This document shows positions 1 through 9,404 of a stretch of DNA of 38,731 nucleotides, piece after piece. Each line of letters opens with the position of its first letter. Position 1 is the stretch's first letter. The notes below the pieces were generated by a model. It saw nothing but the letters and a program-made list of their open reading frames with translations, had not been told where the DNA came from and made no database searches. The translations under genes were made by a program, and so were the position numbers. Source of the stretch: a virus; the IMG/VR virus record IMGVR_UViG_3300021477_000137, positions 1 to 38,731 of that record; one strand, 5' to 3'.

Positions 1-1435
1 TTGAGGTGGTAGAGGTTGCGTTGAATACGGGAGCTGTTGTGGTTGCGGATGAGACCGATTGACCTTGTGAGAATATGCCTCCCGGCCCGACTTGAATTGA
101 TGTGTTCGCTTGGATGCTATCCGCATTCAGTCTTCCGTATATGTCTTCGTTTCCCGTAGATATGCTTCCTACGGAAATCCCGGGAGAAGAAATCCCAGGA
201 ATGTTCATCACGGTGAGACTTCCGCCTCCAAAGGTGGTCACATATGCGTGGTTTCCCGATACTCCAATGTCATCTGGGAAATTAAGATTTACCGAATCAG
301 TCGTTGAACCGACGAGGACGGGATCTGTCGTGCTCGCAAGAGAAAATGTATAAAATGAATTATGAGTAGTCGGTCCGAAGTTATCCGTATCGGTTATGTA
401 CATGTAATTTCCGAAGACTTTGACGACCGATGGACTCATCCCTCCAATAGTAATCTGATTTACCAGGACGGGATTAGTCGGATTTGATATATCGGTGACA
501 GCTATTGTGTCGCTCTGGTCATTTGAAGAGTAAAGATATTTACCTTGAATATCAAGACCGAAATAATAGATAGAGCCTCCATCGTATACAACGAACGGAG
601 CAAGCGGATTGGATATATTTATTATCTGCAGTGTCCCGCTGGAATTGCCAGACATATAGGCGTAATTTCCTACCACTTTTATCCTTATAGGATCCGCACC
701 TCCTGTATTTATCTTAGAGACTATCTGCGGATTTGCAGGATTCGATATGTCGATGACATCCATTGCCCATGTTCCTAGACCTGACGGGGCTATATTAGTG
801 ACATAGGCATAATTCCCGACAACCTGAACGTCCTCAGGTTCGTCCATTATGCTTATAGGAGCAGTGACAGACCCCACAATCACTGGAGATGAAGGATTCG
901 ATATGTCGATGACCGAAAATGTATTTGAAAAAAGGGATGTCACATACGCATATTTTCCTTGGACATCTATGCCTTCCGCTCCGTAGAGTATGGTTGAACT
1001 GCTTATCTGTCCCACTAGGATAGGATTTCCCGGATCTGATATGTCTATTACGCTCAAAGTGGAACTGGCGTGAGGCCCTGAGTACAGTTCGCTATCAGAA
1101 GTCATGTAGGCATACTTTCCCACTACCTTTAATCTTGTTGCTCCTTTAAAGTTAGTGTTGAACAATGCACTTTCGACGGTGGCTAACCCTAGCGGAGCTT
1201 TTAGACTTTTCGCTTGAAGCGGCCCTACAAACGTGCTCGTCGCAGTAGTGGAGGTGGCGACATAGTAGGGAGCCTGGATGTTGTCTATGAATCCATTGAT
1301 AGGATTCGGGGAAATATAGCCTGGGTTTGTGGAGGTAGCAACCCAAGTCGCAACGGTTCCAAATGCTATGGCGGGAATGGAGCATATTCCCAAGACTCCC
1401 ACTATCCCTATAATGATTTTGGTTATGGTTCTCAT
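1..1435 (-). CDS. Secreted LVIVD-repeat beta-propeller protein, C-terminus off the window
   Basis: The frame is open from an ATG at 1435 to base 1, so at least 478 residues are present and the 3' end is missing. Residues 1-25 form a signal peptide: basic start MRTITK, hydrophobic core, and an AIA-F cleavage-like site. A threonine/serine linker (TSTTATSTF) follows. Then come about seven repeats built on VVGNYAYVT...VIDISNPSSP, the LVIVD/beta-propeller repeat found in surface proteins. The region near the edge turns low-complexity again (SSATTTAPVFNATSTT), as in fibre linkers. The ATG overlaps the upstream stop as ATGA, so translation is probably coupled. An export signal is unusual for a virion protein. 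It may be displayed on the host surface, or be the N-terminal part of an adhesin. I am sure of the repeat type but not of the role. Confidence 0.85.
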   Translation of the reverse strand, partial: MRTITKIIIGIVGVLGICSIPAIAFGTVATWVATSTNPGYISPNPINGFIDNIQAPYYVATSTTATSTFVGPLQAKSLKAPLGLATVESALFNTNFKGATRLKVVGKYAYMTSDSELYSGPHASSTLSVIDISDPGNPILVGQISSSTILYGAEGIDVQGKYAYVTSLFSNTFSVIDISNPSSPVIVGSVTAPISIMDEPEDVQVVGNYAYVTNIAPSGLGTWAMDVIDISNPANPQIVSKINTGGADPIRIKVVGNYAYMSGNSSGTLQIINISNPLAPFVVYDGGSIYYFGLDIQGKYLYSSNDQSDTIAVTDISNPTNPVLVNQITIGGMSPSVVKVFGNYMYITDTDNFGPTTHNSFYTFSLASTTDPVLVGSTTDSVNLNFPDDIGVSGNHAYVTTFGGGSLTVMNIPGISSPGISVGSISTGNEDIYGRLNADSIQANTSIQVGPGGIFSQGQSVSSATTTAPVFNATSTTS

Positions 1436-2148
1436 GCTACTGCAAATATGCTCTGATTAGGCGCTACTGATAATATGGTGCTCGTGGTTCCGGTCCAATT
1501 TGTCGTGCCTCCCTGCTCTGTCTTTTGGATAGTCGCCCCGTCGACTACGATTGCACTGGGAGTAGTCACCCATGTGAATGTCTGATTCACTCCGTTCACA
1601 ATACCTGTCAGGGGAAGCTGGAATCCTGAACCTGAACCGCCGCTTACTGTTATATCAGTCCTCTTAAAGGTGTCATTATTCGCAGCTGACCAACCCGATG
1701 TGATGAAGTTCACATCGGCATATCTCGTCATTATCGTCGTACCGTTTATCTGCCACTGACGGGGCATGGAGCCTCCTCGGTTATTTTGGTATCCCCTTTT
1801 TAAGGATGCTATCTCCTGCAAGAGTTCATCCTTGATCTGATTTATTATCTTCTCTTGGTTCTTTTTATAAGAAGATGCCTCTGATCCGCTGTCTTGAATG
1901 CTCTTATTGAGCTTATCAAGCTCCTTCAAAACAAAGTTTATCGCCAAAGTGTGGTCCCCTATCTTTGATGATAATTCCTCTGTTCGATCATGGAGAGGTT
2001 TCAGATCAGGAGCCTTGGGAATCTTCCCGTTCAGCATTTCTACTTCGTCCAAAATACCGTCGACTACGGAGAAGTCGAAATCGCTCGAACCTCCTATCTT
2101 TTTAAGGAGATTTGCCGCTTTTCTTTTTTGTAGGATGCTGCTAGCCAT
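1432..2148 (-). CDS. Coiled-coil virion-type protein with C-terminal beta domain
   Basis: The protein has 238 residues. Residues 25-120 are charged and heptad-like (LSSKIGDHTLAINFVLKELDKL and the following stretch), predicting a coiled coil. Residues 125-238 are Thr/Gly/Ser-rich and aromatic (PRQWQINGTTIMTRYADVNF, then TNWTGTTSTILSV), resembling small beta domains of phage neck or tail proteins. It overlaps the upstream HAD/ATP-grasp gene by 8 bases and the downstream propeller gene by ATGA, so the three should be co-translated. The upstream protein also ends in a coiled coil, so the two may pair. I do not recognise a named family; a structural role is inferred from context. Confidence 0.8.
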   Translation of the reverse strand: MASSILQKRKAANLLKKIGGSSDFDFSVVDGILDEVEMLNGKIPKAPDLKPLHDRTEELSSKIGDHTLAINFVLKELDKLNKSIQDSGSEASSYKKNQEKIINQIKDELLQEIASLKRGYQNNRGGSMPRQWQINGTTIMTRYADVNFITSGWSAANNDTFKRTDITVSGGSGSGFQLPLTGIVNGVNQTFTWVTTPSAIVVDGATIQKTEQGGTTNWTGTTSTILSVAPNQSIFAVA

Positions 2149-3976
2149 TGATTATCTGTTTTATCTCTTCGCGGATCGAATCCATCTCCTTGGAATGGTC
2201 TTGCTTCATTCTATCAATCAATCCTTCGTACGTCCTCTGCATTTCCGACGACTGGATGGATACTTTCTCGTGATATGTATTCCTCGACTCGTCAGTATCC
2301 TCGAAATCAGGAGCGTCATAATATACACCATTGGTCATCTTGTATCTGTTGACTACTGACGTTGGAAAATCGGATAATGCATCCGTCTTAGAACGGGCAT
2401 ATTTCTCCTTGAATGAGAGGCTTTCGTAATTCGAATATGCCGAATCTATGGCTTGCTTGGGAGTGTCACCTGTTCCAGTGACGACTCCTAAATCCCATGC
2501 GCATCCCAAGGATACCATCCTATCCCCGTCTTTCTTTGTCTCATAAAGCCAAGTCTCTTCATTTGATTCGGTCGATATCTCTATGTCTTTCTGACGATTC
2601 AGATTGAACGTCCGTATTGAGAATCCGAAATCCTGAACCAGAGGATTTTCTCCCCTCATAATCTTGGAGAAATACGCCAAGGCTCCTCCTGACATACTCA
2701 TTTCCGTCAAAGACGCGTCGTATCCGAGGCGATTCGAACAGAACTCGCCGAAGAATATCCCTTTTTCGGTTATGTAAAGAGAAATATCCCAGATGAAGAA
2801 TCCATTTCGTTTCTTTGCCATGTGATGTATCTTCGGAGGAAACGCTATCTTGTTTATCCTGTCTTCAAATCCGGTCTTGATAATGAGATTTGTCCCGCAT
2901 CCGACCTGATTCCCGTTATTCTCTCCGTCCCCTATATTCTTCGTTTCCAAATCAAGCGTAGTATACACGGGTTCCCCGTTCCAAAACACGATTTGAGGGG
3001 TTATCTCAATGGGCTTTATCAATTTTTCCTTCAAGACTATCTCCCCTTTCGCATAATCGGAAGCATGCTTGTCCAATGCATCCATGATCTGCTTCTTGTT
3101 TATCTCTAAATCATCGGGAGGGCATATCGTAGAGACAAAATCCCCTTTGCTCTGAAGGACCATGGGAACATCGGATTCCTCGGCCATTTTCTTTGCCTCT
3201 TCGACTGTCTTGGCTATCTGGTAGGGGATTATCTTTACATCGGGATAGTTCTCCTGAACGAAGTCCATTGCCCGTTCCCTGTCCTTTTCAAAATCGAAGT
3301 CATCCTTCAAAGGGAATAGTCCTTTGGTGAACCCCGCTTTGAGCAATTCTTCCGCATACGGATATAGGTTGTTCTGGTCGAAGAAGATGAAATAATCATC
3401 CTTGTTATCTATCTCTTTCAATGCCTTTACCAGCTTTGCCGCAGGATATTTTTTTATCATTCCGTCATATTGCGATATCCTTTGCTCCTTATCTTCCGGT
3501 TCCTCATCGTCTTCCTGATCTATCTCTTTTTTTGATTGGATCATACCGACAACCGAATCAGTGCCTTCATTTTGGAGATGATATGCTATCGGCATTCCAT
3601 CCCATCCCATCGAGAAAGTCACCCAATGGTAAACGGGGACTTCGATTATATTCAAATCAGGATTGAGCTTCCTTAGTATCGCTATTTCCCCTTCATGTTC
3701 GTCATAATATGTCTTTATGCCCAGTTCCTTGATTATTTTTGACTTCCATCGTGCGATGCCAGAAGTAGAATCATTTTCATCAGAAGGAAGCGCATATATC
3801 CTCATGTCTTCTCTACCTATCTTCTTTAGATATAGCTGTATATCCTTTGTTTGACCTTCTTTTGCGCCAGAAATTACCACAGCATCCTTTTCAGGAGCGA
3901 TTCCAGAGTTTAAAGTCCCGTGGAAGTCATATCCGACAAGACCTTGCTTATTATTTTTATCTGTGGTAATGTTCAT
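2141..3976 (-). CDS. HAD-like plus PurD-like ATP-grasp fusion enzyme
   Basis: The protein has 611 residues. The N-terminal part (about 1-130) has a HAD motif I, YDFHGT, with nucleophile-position Asp17. VVISG around Ser36 fits motif II, and a later Lys/YDEHEGE region fits motifs III-IV. His19 replaces the usual second Asp. Residues about 190-540 resemble glycinamide ribonucleotide synthetase (PurD). GDGENNGNQVGCGTN matches the family's GDGDTGPNTGGMG loop. KGIFFGEFCSNRLGYD matches the Glu/Asn/Arg metal-ATP site (EFNxRFGD). VVTGTGDTPKQAIDSAYSN matches the C-terminal GDTxxEA segment. The last 45 residues are a coiled coil. It sits among virion genes, not purine genes, so a virion- or glycan-modifying ligase is more likely than purine synthesis. 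The fold assignment is fairly strong; the substrate is unknown. Confidence 0.75.
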   Translation of the reverse strand: MNITTDKNNKQGLVGYDFHGTLNSGIAPEKDAVVISGAKEGQTKDIQLYLKKIGREDMRIYALPSDENDSTSGIARWKSKIIKELGIKTYYDEHEGEIAILRKLNPDLNIIEVPVYHWVTFSMGWDGMPIAYHLQNEGTDSVVGMIQSKKEIDQEDDEEPEDKEQRISQYDGMIKKYPAAKLVKALKEIDNKDDYFIFFDQNNLYPYAEELLKAGFTKGLFPLKDDFDFEKDRERAMDFVQENYPDVKIIPYQIAKTVEEAKKMAEESDVPMVLQSKGDFVSTICPPDDLEINKKQIMDALDKHASDYAKGEIVLKEKLIKPIEITPQIVFWNGEPVYTTLDLETKNIGDGENNGNQVGCGTNLIIKTGFEDRINKIAFPPKIHHMAKKRNGFFIWDISLYITEKGIFFGEFCSNRLGYDASLTEMSMSGGALAYFSKIMRGENPLVQDFGFSIRTFNLNRQKDIEISTESNEETWLYETKKDGDRMVSLGCAWDLGVVTGTGDTPKQAIDSAYSNYESLSFKEKYARSKTDALSDFPTSVVNRYKMTNGVYYDAPDFEDTDESRNTYHEKVSIQSSEMQRTYEGLIDRMKQDHSKEMDSIREEIKQIING

Positions 3977-4012
3977 GTATGATATACTCTGTCATAATCG
4001 TCCTCATCTGCA

Positions 4013-5566
4013 TCACTGCTGTTGCTGTGGATTCGAGGTAGCAGCGTTGATTCCAAGACCCACTTTGGTTGCGATAGGAGCGATTCCTCCTGAAGATAAG
4101 GCCCTCTCCGCGAGATTCCTAGCAAGACCCGGGAGCTTGGTCGATGCTATCTCACCTGCTGCTCCTCCTATAACTTTTCCTCCTAAGCCCGGCATTATCA
4201 TCTGTCCTAATGCTCCGCCAGACGATATTCCGAATAGTCTTCCTACGATACCGCTATCTTTTCTGAATTGAGCTATATTGGTGAGATTTTTGGCAGATAT
4301 GGCATTGCTATATACCTTATTGAACTCGGGCAAGGAAACCGATTCATTTCCTCCAAAATATCCTTGTAGTTCAGGAGGTATATGTATAGGAACATTGGTT
4401 GAACCTGCGACATCTTCAATTGCCTTCTGATATCCTTGTTCTACAGCATACGATCCTATTGAAGTGACTTTGGGATCAAATACTTTTGACTGTTTGAATG
4501 CGACTTTTCCATAGGAGCGCTTGCCATCCAACGCCTCTCCTATGTCGATTGACGTACCAGGCTTGCTACCTAGGAGGTCTAGAGCTTCCTTAGCATCTCT
4601 GCTTGCGGAGTTATAGACTGCGGGATCTGTTCTCTTCAGCGAATCAAGGCTCTGATTCACATATGATGCGATGGCATCTTTATTTATCTGAAGCTTTTCA
4701 GGAAGGGAACTCTGAAGTGTATCTTCAAATGACTGCGTAAGATTCGTCAGCTTGGAATATTTATTAGAACTGCTTCCCAATATCTTGTTATCAGCCATGA
4801 ATTGTGCGGCAGATTCGACTTTTTGAGCAGCCTTGGCTTCGGCGGCCGGGGTCAACTTAAAATCCGACTTTTGCAATGACTTGAGCAATCCTCCTCCAAA
4901 TGATTCCAGCGCTTGTCCTGCCCCTCCTGCTATTGCTCCGAACAATCCTGCAGATTTCGTCTGCGCTTCATCTCCTCCCGTCTGTGCCGCAGTAACCGTA
5001 GCAGTGGAAGCTCCAGTGATAGCGGATTTTAATGCAGTCTTTAGTGTCCCAGTTATTGCGGTAGCTGCTTTTCCTTCAAGCCCTAGAGCTTCAGGCAGTT
5101 GGTCTATGAGCGAAGCCCCTTTATCGAATATCTGGCTTTCTGCCCCTTCTGGAAGGAAGAATTCAGCGACTTTCTCGGCTCCAAATCCTACCGTTTGTGC
5201 AGTGCCTACAGGCTGGCTCGCATTCTGAAGCTGCTGATCTAAATCAGGAGCAGCTTTTACTCCGAACAAGGAACCTATCCCGGTAGTTATTTTTTTCCCT
5301 ATATCAGCCAAACCAGATGCGGTCGATCCTACTCCCTTGGCAACTCCTTCTGCAGTCTGAATAGCGGTCTGTTCTCCAGGAAGACTGTAAGGCTGTTGTT
5401 GTGGCACGGCAGGCTGCTGAATCGGCTGCATATTCTGCAGCCATGTATTTCCGTTCGCCTTGAATGCGGTAGAACGGGCGGCACTGGAAGTTCCCATCTG
5501 GGCACGCACAAAATCAGAATCCTGATTGACCGGCTTCATTCCCTGTAGAAAATTAGATGTTGGCAT
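4013..5566 (-). CDS. Putative internal virion / ejection protein, Gly-Ala-rich
   Basis: The protein has 517 residues. It begins with a Gln/Pro-rich disordered segment (QPIQQPAVPQQQP). Long Ala/Gly-rich amphipathic stretches follow (GLFGAIAGGAGQALESFGGG near 210 and GGALGQMIMPGLGGKVIGGA near 460), and it ends in a poly-Gln tail. This composition and its place beside the other large Gln/Ala-rich gene match the internal-virion or pore-forming proteins that podoviruses eject with their DNA. No catalytic motif was seen. The ATG at 5566 lies one base after the stop of the upstream gene, so coupling is likely. Function is inferred from context only. Confidence 0.7.
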   Translation of the reverse strand: MPTSNFLQGMKPVNQDSDFVRAQMGTSSAARSTAFKANGNTWLQNMQPIQQPAVPQQQPYSLPGEQTAIQTAEGVAKGVGSTASGLADIGKKITTGIGSLFGVKAAPDLDQQLQNASQPVGTAQTVGFGAEKVAEFFLPEGAESQIFDKGASLIDQLPEALGLEGKAATAITGTLKTALKSAITGASTATVTAAQTGGDEAQTKSAGLFGAIAGGAGQALESFGGGLLKSLQKSDFKLTPAAEAKAAQKVESAAQFMADNKILGSSSNKYSKLTNLTQSFEDTLQSSLPEKLQINKDAIASYVNQSLDSLKRTDPAVYNSASRDAKEALDLLGSKPGTSIDIGEALDGKRSYGKVAFKQSKVFDPKVTSIGSYAVEQGYQKAIEDVAGSTNVPIHIPPELQGYFGGNESVSLPEFNKVYSNAISAKNLTNIAQFRKDSGIVGRLFGISSGGALGQMIMPGLGGKVIGGAAGEIASTKLPGLARNLAERALSSGGIAPIATKVGLGINAATSNPQQQQ

Positions 5567-5567
5567 G

Positions 5568-7427
5568 TTATTTTCCGATTACGTCTCCGTTAGCGTCATA
5601 TGTGTTCCCGTCACTCCCATTAAAGTTTCCCTGTGCAGTCGGAGTAAGCGTGACGCCAGGAAGGCTCGCATTCGTGAATGGATGTCCGACTGTGAATGAT
5701 TGGCCTCCGATAGTGACAGATTGCCCGTATGTCGAAAGAGCTGTGGCGGCTCCTGTCGGACCAACCGAAGACAAGGCGTTAAGATCCGGTACGACGGAAG
5801 TATAATCACTATAGCCGCTCGAATTGAGGGCATTTATGGCCCCATCATAAACCGGAATATACGCGGTCTGGTATTCTCCATAGACCGTATTTGCTATCTG
5901 TATGAGTTGCTGTCTTTGGGAATCAGACAGAACTCCTCCCTGCGCGGCAGCGGCATTTTTTATGACATCGAGACTATCGGCATATGAACGTCCGCCAGTT
6001 ATTGTCTGAACTTGTGCTTCGGTGACCTGATTTCCTCCCGAATCGAGCTGGATGACCGCATCCAGGAGATCATTGTCGGAAACGGAGCCTGGCGTCTGTA
6101 CTGCGCCTTCAATTCGCGAAAGCATCGGTTGCGCTGCAGCAAATACGGTATTCGCAGGAAGATTCATATACTGTGAAATAACTGATTGTGCTCCTGATGC
6201 ATTAGTTGCAAGAGTCCTGGAATCATAATACCCTCCCTGCATCGCATCCTTAGCTATGGTCGCATTCAGCGACTGAAGCTTATATTGCGCCGCATCAAGC
6301 GATGAGACAGTCTGGGGATTCTGTAATGTGCCAGGAGCAAGATTGAGAAAATTCTCAGCGTCTGCCAAAGCGCCGGGATTGTTTCCTATCGACTGGACAA
6401 GCGCGGAATATCCGTTCGCCGATGAAGAGATTATCTTCTGATAATTAGCCGTAGCCTGCGTTTGCATATTCTGATAGAAACTGAGATATCCTTGAGACTG
6501 GGTGATGTTATCGGTCAGCTGCTGCTCCGCCTGTTGCCTGTCGGATTCCTGGACAGACATCTGATTTTGCACTTCGTCCTGGGCGAATGAGAGCTGATTC
6601 TGTATCTGTGCGGCCTGTTGGGACAGGACTTTATTCCTTGTCGTAGTCAGTCCTTCGACATATCCTTCGCTTGCTCCGCCGCCCGATGAGGCAAGCTCGT
6701 TCTCTATGTCAGTCTGCTGTCCATTCATAAGATTTTGGATGTTCATCAGGCTCAACTGATCCTGGGGTATTCCGGCACCCTGCTCGAGAGTTGACTGAAG
6801 AGCGGTCAGCGACTGCAATGAGCTTTCATAGCTCGTCAGATTATTCTGCGCCTGAAAGTAATTCTGTGTTGCAGAATTGATCGCTTCAGTGACTGGGCCT
6901 TGCGCCTGACCCTGAGATTCCACAGTCGCTCCGATAGCGGAACGGGCATCGGCTCCCGTTTCAGGAGCAGCTTGTCCCGAAGAAGTCACTGCATTGAATG
7001 CATTGTTATAGGTGGATGCCGTGGCCGCGTATCCTGGATTCGTCGAAGCTATAGTCGAATTGGGATTTATAACGGCTGGATTATTATTCACTCCTGATGG
7101 ATTCTGAAACCCCTGTGCCGTAGCGGGCTGTTGAGGCGCAATCCCAGAGCCTCCAGGTTCTCCCGTAACCGGAGCTGTGGAACCTGAAGTTCCGGGAGAA
7201 GTTTGAGGGGGATTTGGAATTGCGGAGCTGACCTGGCTGGTAGTCACCGGGGTCACTGTGTGCCCTGCTATAGCGGGAACTTCCCCTGAAGAATTCGAAT
7301 ACGAGTTTGTTCCCGTAGAAGACCAGCCCGATGAGAGAGCTGCAGCTTGCTGTGCGGCAGTAACATTGGCATTCGGCGTCGCTGTATATGTCGTTCCCCC
7401 GGATGTAAGCGTTAAAGTTTGAGGCAT
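5568..7427 (-). CDS. Putative large virion protein, Ser/Gly/Gln-rich with central coiled coil
   Basis: The protein has 619 residues. The first 130 are low-complexity Thr/Ser/Pro/Gly. Residues about 175-330 are Gln-rich heptads (NLTSYESSLQSLTALQS, QQAAQIQNQLSFAQDEVQNQ) predicting long helices. The middle is helical, and the end is a beta-like FTVGHPFTNASLPGVTLTP segment. It is flanked by the nozzle-like gene side (small gene 7429-7731) and the Gly/Ala-rich ejection-type protein. Together these suggest a tail-length or internal-virion role. No family was recognised with confidence. Confidence 0.65.
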   Translation of the reverse strand: MPQTLTLTSGGTTYTATPNANVTAAQQAAALSSGWSSTGTNSYSNSSGEVPAIAGHTVTPVTTSQVSSAIPNPPQTSPGTSGSTAPVTGEPGGSGIAPQQPATAQGFQNPSGVNNNPAVINPNSTIASTNPGYAATASTYNNAFNAVTSSGQAAPETGADARSAIGATVESQGQAQGPVTEAINSATQNYFQAQNNLTSYESSLQSLTALQSTLEQGAGIPQDQLSLMNIQNLMNGQQTDIENELASSGGGASEGYVEGLTTTRNKVLSQQAAQIQNQLSFAQDEVQNQMSVQESDRQQAEQQLTDNITQSQGYLSFYQNMQTQATANYQKIISSSANGYSALVQSIGNNPGALADAENFLNLAPGTLQNPQTVSSLDAAQYKLQSLNATIAKDAMQGGYYDSRTLATNASGAQSVISQYMNLPANTVFAAAQPMLSRIEGAVQTPGSVSDNDLLDAVIQLDSGGNQVTEAQVQTITGGRSYADSLDVIKNAAAAQGGVLSDSQRQQLIQIANTVYGEYQTAYIPVYDGAINALNSSGYSDYTSVVPDLNALSSVGPTGAATALSTYGQSVTIGGQSFTVGHPFTNASLPGVTLTPTAQGNFNGSDGNTYDANGDVIGK

Positions 7428-7428
7428 A

Positions 7429-7731
7429 TTATGTAAGAAGTCCTAGATTACGGAGAGCCTTCACGACTTGGGCTATGGTATATCCGTCGAACGTCGAAGC
7501 GGTATTTATGGCAGTTCCTGAATTAGCCGTAAATGATGATGCCGCTCCTCCCGTCGCTGGCTGCGGAACTTTCGGCGTATTGAAGAAGCCTATCTGCTGG
7601 CTTGAACCAGTTATCGGAGAGTTTATATCGGTAACAGGATCATATCTCCTCGTAGTTCGGAATGCGGAAAGGCTCCTCTTTGCCGAAGCGATCTTTATGT
7701 CTATTATTCTTTCTATAGTCTTCTGATCCAT
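7429..7731 (-). CDS. Small tail-associated protein
   Basis: The protein has 100 residues. It starts with a helical MDQKTIERIIDIKI segment and ends in YTIAQVVKALRNLGLLT. That ending resembles the xxAQLVAALKxxGLL tail end common in small phage virion proteins encoded beside fibres. It lies between the nozzle-like gene (ends at 7736) and the 619-residue virion gene (starts at 7427) with gaps of only a few bases. A structural role is inferred; no named family. Confidence 0.65.
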   Translation of the reverse strand: MDQKTIERIIDIKIASAKRSLSAFRTTRRYDPVTDINSPITGSSQQIGFFNTPKVPQPATGGAASSFTANSGTAINTASTFDGYTIAQVVKALRNLGLLT

Positions 7732-7735
7732 ATGA

Positions 7736-9403
7736 TTATGAACCCATGGGCTCCCAGTCTAATTCGATTCGGTGTATGAACGGACTCACTGCTCCTACAT
7801 TAGTTATCCTTACGCCTATCGTTGACTGCGGAGCATGATTCGGATTGTATTTTACCACATCCCCCGTCGAAGTGAGCTGATTCGAGCTGGAAAAGGTATT
7901 GCTCCCCCCGGGAATGACGCTTCCGTCTATTGCTATAAGATCTATGGTGAACGCAACCAAGGATACTTCCGCACCGGGATATTCTAGATACACTCTGACC
8001 TCGGTTATCTTTACTTTCTTCGAGAACGGCTGATGCTGTGTCTCATATACTCCTGGTCCTGCGGCCTGTTGAAAATCGAGCACATTCTTGAATGCATAGA
8101 ATCCATATTTCGTCGTGGAACCATTGTATTCTATGGTTGAAAAGTATGTCTTACCCGTTCCGTCGTTCTGAAAAGGGACTATCGAAGTATATCCCTGCGT
8201 GATTCCGGTGAAATTCCAGGAAGATACCGCGGAATATGCAGGTATCCGTATCACGTCCCCTCCAGTGAGAGAAGAATACATGACGAGTTGCCGATACATT
8301 CCGACGGGAGTATGCTGATCCAATGTTCCGTATAAGTCCAAGACGGCATATAATTGCCCCGTCGTAAGAGAAAATCCTGTCGAACCCCATCCCATAAAGT
8401 CTCCCGATGAACCTATAGCGTTCGGAAGGGGAATATTCTCATATTCCAGGACTTCGAGCACTGTTCCTCCGCCTGAATTCGAGGTTGGCGATGCAAGCAT
8501 CGGGCCTCCTATCTGATTCCCGAATACATATTCGTTCGATGAGAAAGTATAATAAGTTGAAATCGTGAATGAAGGAAAAGTCGTCGAAGAAGTGTAGTTA
8601 TTATCGGTTCCATTCCAGTAATATAGTGATGAATTGGTTGCGCATATATTCCCTATATCGGGGGAAACCGACAGCATATCCCCCAAGGGGGTGCGTCCGC
8701 ATGCAGTGACGATATATCTTCCGTCGGCAGTCGAGGATATGGAACGGGCTTGTACATTGTTAGGAAAGCCCGTAGCCAAAGCCTGTCCATTGACGGTTCC
8801 AGCTCCTGTCATAATACATAGGTTCGATCCATTCGTGTAATATACATTACCATTGAATTGGATTCCCTGTCTTGGAACAGTCGGTGTCCAAGTCCCCGCA
8901 GTCGTCGTGATGACGGTCTCAGACGCAATGCTTCCGAATCCGCCTGCCCATGCGAGGGAAGTCACTCCTTGGTCGCATCCTATGTATATCCCTTCATTCC
9001 CTGTTAGGTTGAATATATTCAAGGATGCTCCATAATGAAATGTCTGGTTGTTGACAAGCGTGTAGAAAAGGACGGCATTATCATAATCAGGAGTGACGCC
9101 TGGATTATTAACCTGGATCTTATATATCCTTCCAGTGCTTCCGAGCGCATACACATAGCAGATATTATTGTTCTCGATGCGCACTTTCATATCCATCACA
9201 CAATCGGTTATCACTCCCGAACCGACGGAATAAGGTGCTTGGTCAAACGAAAGCGTACCGGATCGTTGAAACGTGTCATATCCCCACGAAGTATAGTAAT
9301 TCGCCATTCCGGAGTTTATATCCCCATCACGAAAGCGGGTCAGATTCCCTCCGAATTTGTTTATCTCTAAAGTCTTTAAATTGTCTTTCGGTTGTGCGGC
9401 CAT
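7736..9403 (-). CDS. Beta-rich tail nozzle / hub-like protein
   Basis: The protein has 555 residues and is almost entirely beta-type, rich in Gly, Thr, Tyr and Asn. Repeating blades can be seen (ICYVYALGSTGRIYKIQ, IYIGCDQGVTSLAWAGGF, VYYTNGSNLCIMTG), followed by a beta-sandwich-like C-terminus (VKITEVRVYLEYPGAEVSL). Podovirus nozzle proteins (P22 gp10, T7 gp12) are beta-propeller proteins of similar or larger size encoded after the adaptor, which fits here. The assignment is by architecture and gene order, not by a diagnostic motif. Confidence 0.6.
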   Translation of the reverse strand: MAAQPKDNLKTLEINKFGGNLTRFRDGDINSGMANYYTSWGYDTFQRSGTLSFDQAPYSVGSGVITDCVMDMKVRIENNNICYVYALGSTGRIYKIQVNNPGVTPDYDNAVLFYTLVNNQTFHYGASLNIFNLTGNEGIYIGCDQGVTSLAWAGGFGSIASETVITTTAGTWTPTVPRQGIQFNGNVYYTNGSNLCIMTGAGTVNGQALATGFPNNVQARSISSTADGRYIVTACGRTPLGDMLSVSPDIGNICATNSSLYYWNGTDNNYTSSTTFPSFTISTYYTFSSNEYVFGNQIGGPMLASPTSNSGGGTVLEVLEYENIPLPNAIGSSGDFMGWGSTGFSLTTGQLYAVLDLYGTLDQHTPVGMYRQLVMYSSLTGGDVIRIPAYSAVSSWNFTGITQGYTSIVPFQNDGTGKTYFSTIEYNGSTTKYGFYAFKNVLDFQQAAGPGVYETQHQPFSKKVKITEVRVYLEYPGAEVSLVAFTIDLIAIDGSVIPGGSNTFSSSNQLTSTGDVVKYNPNHAPQSTIGVRITNVGAVSPFIHRIELDWEPMGS

Positions 9404-9404
9404 A

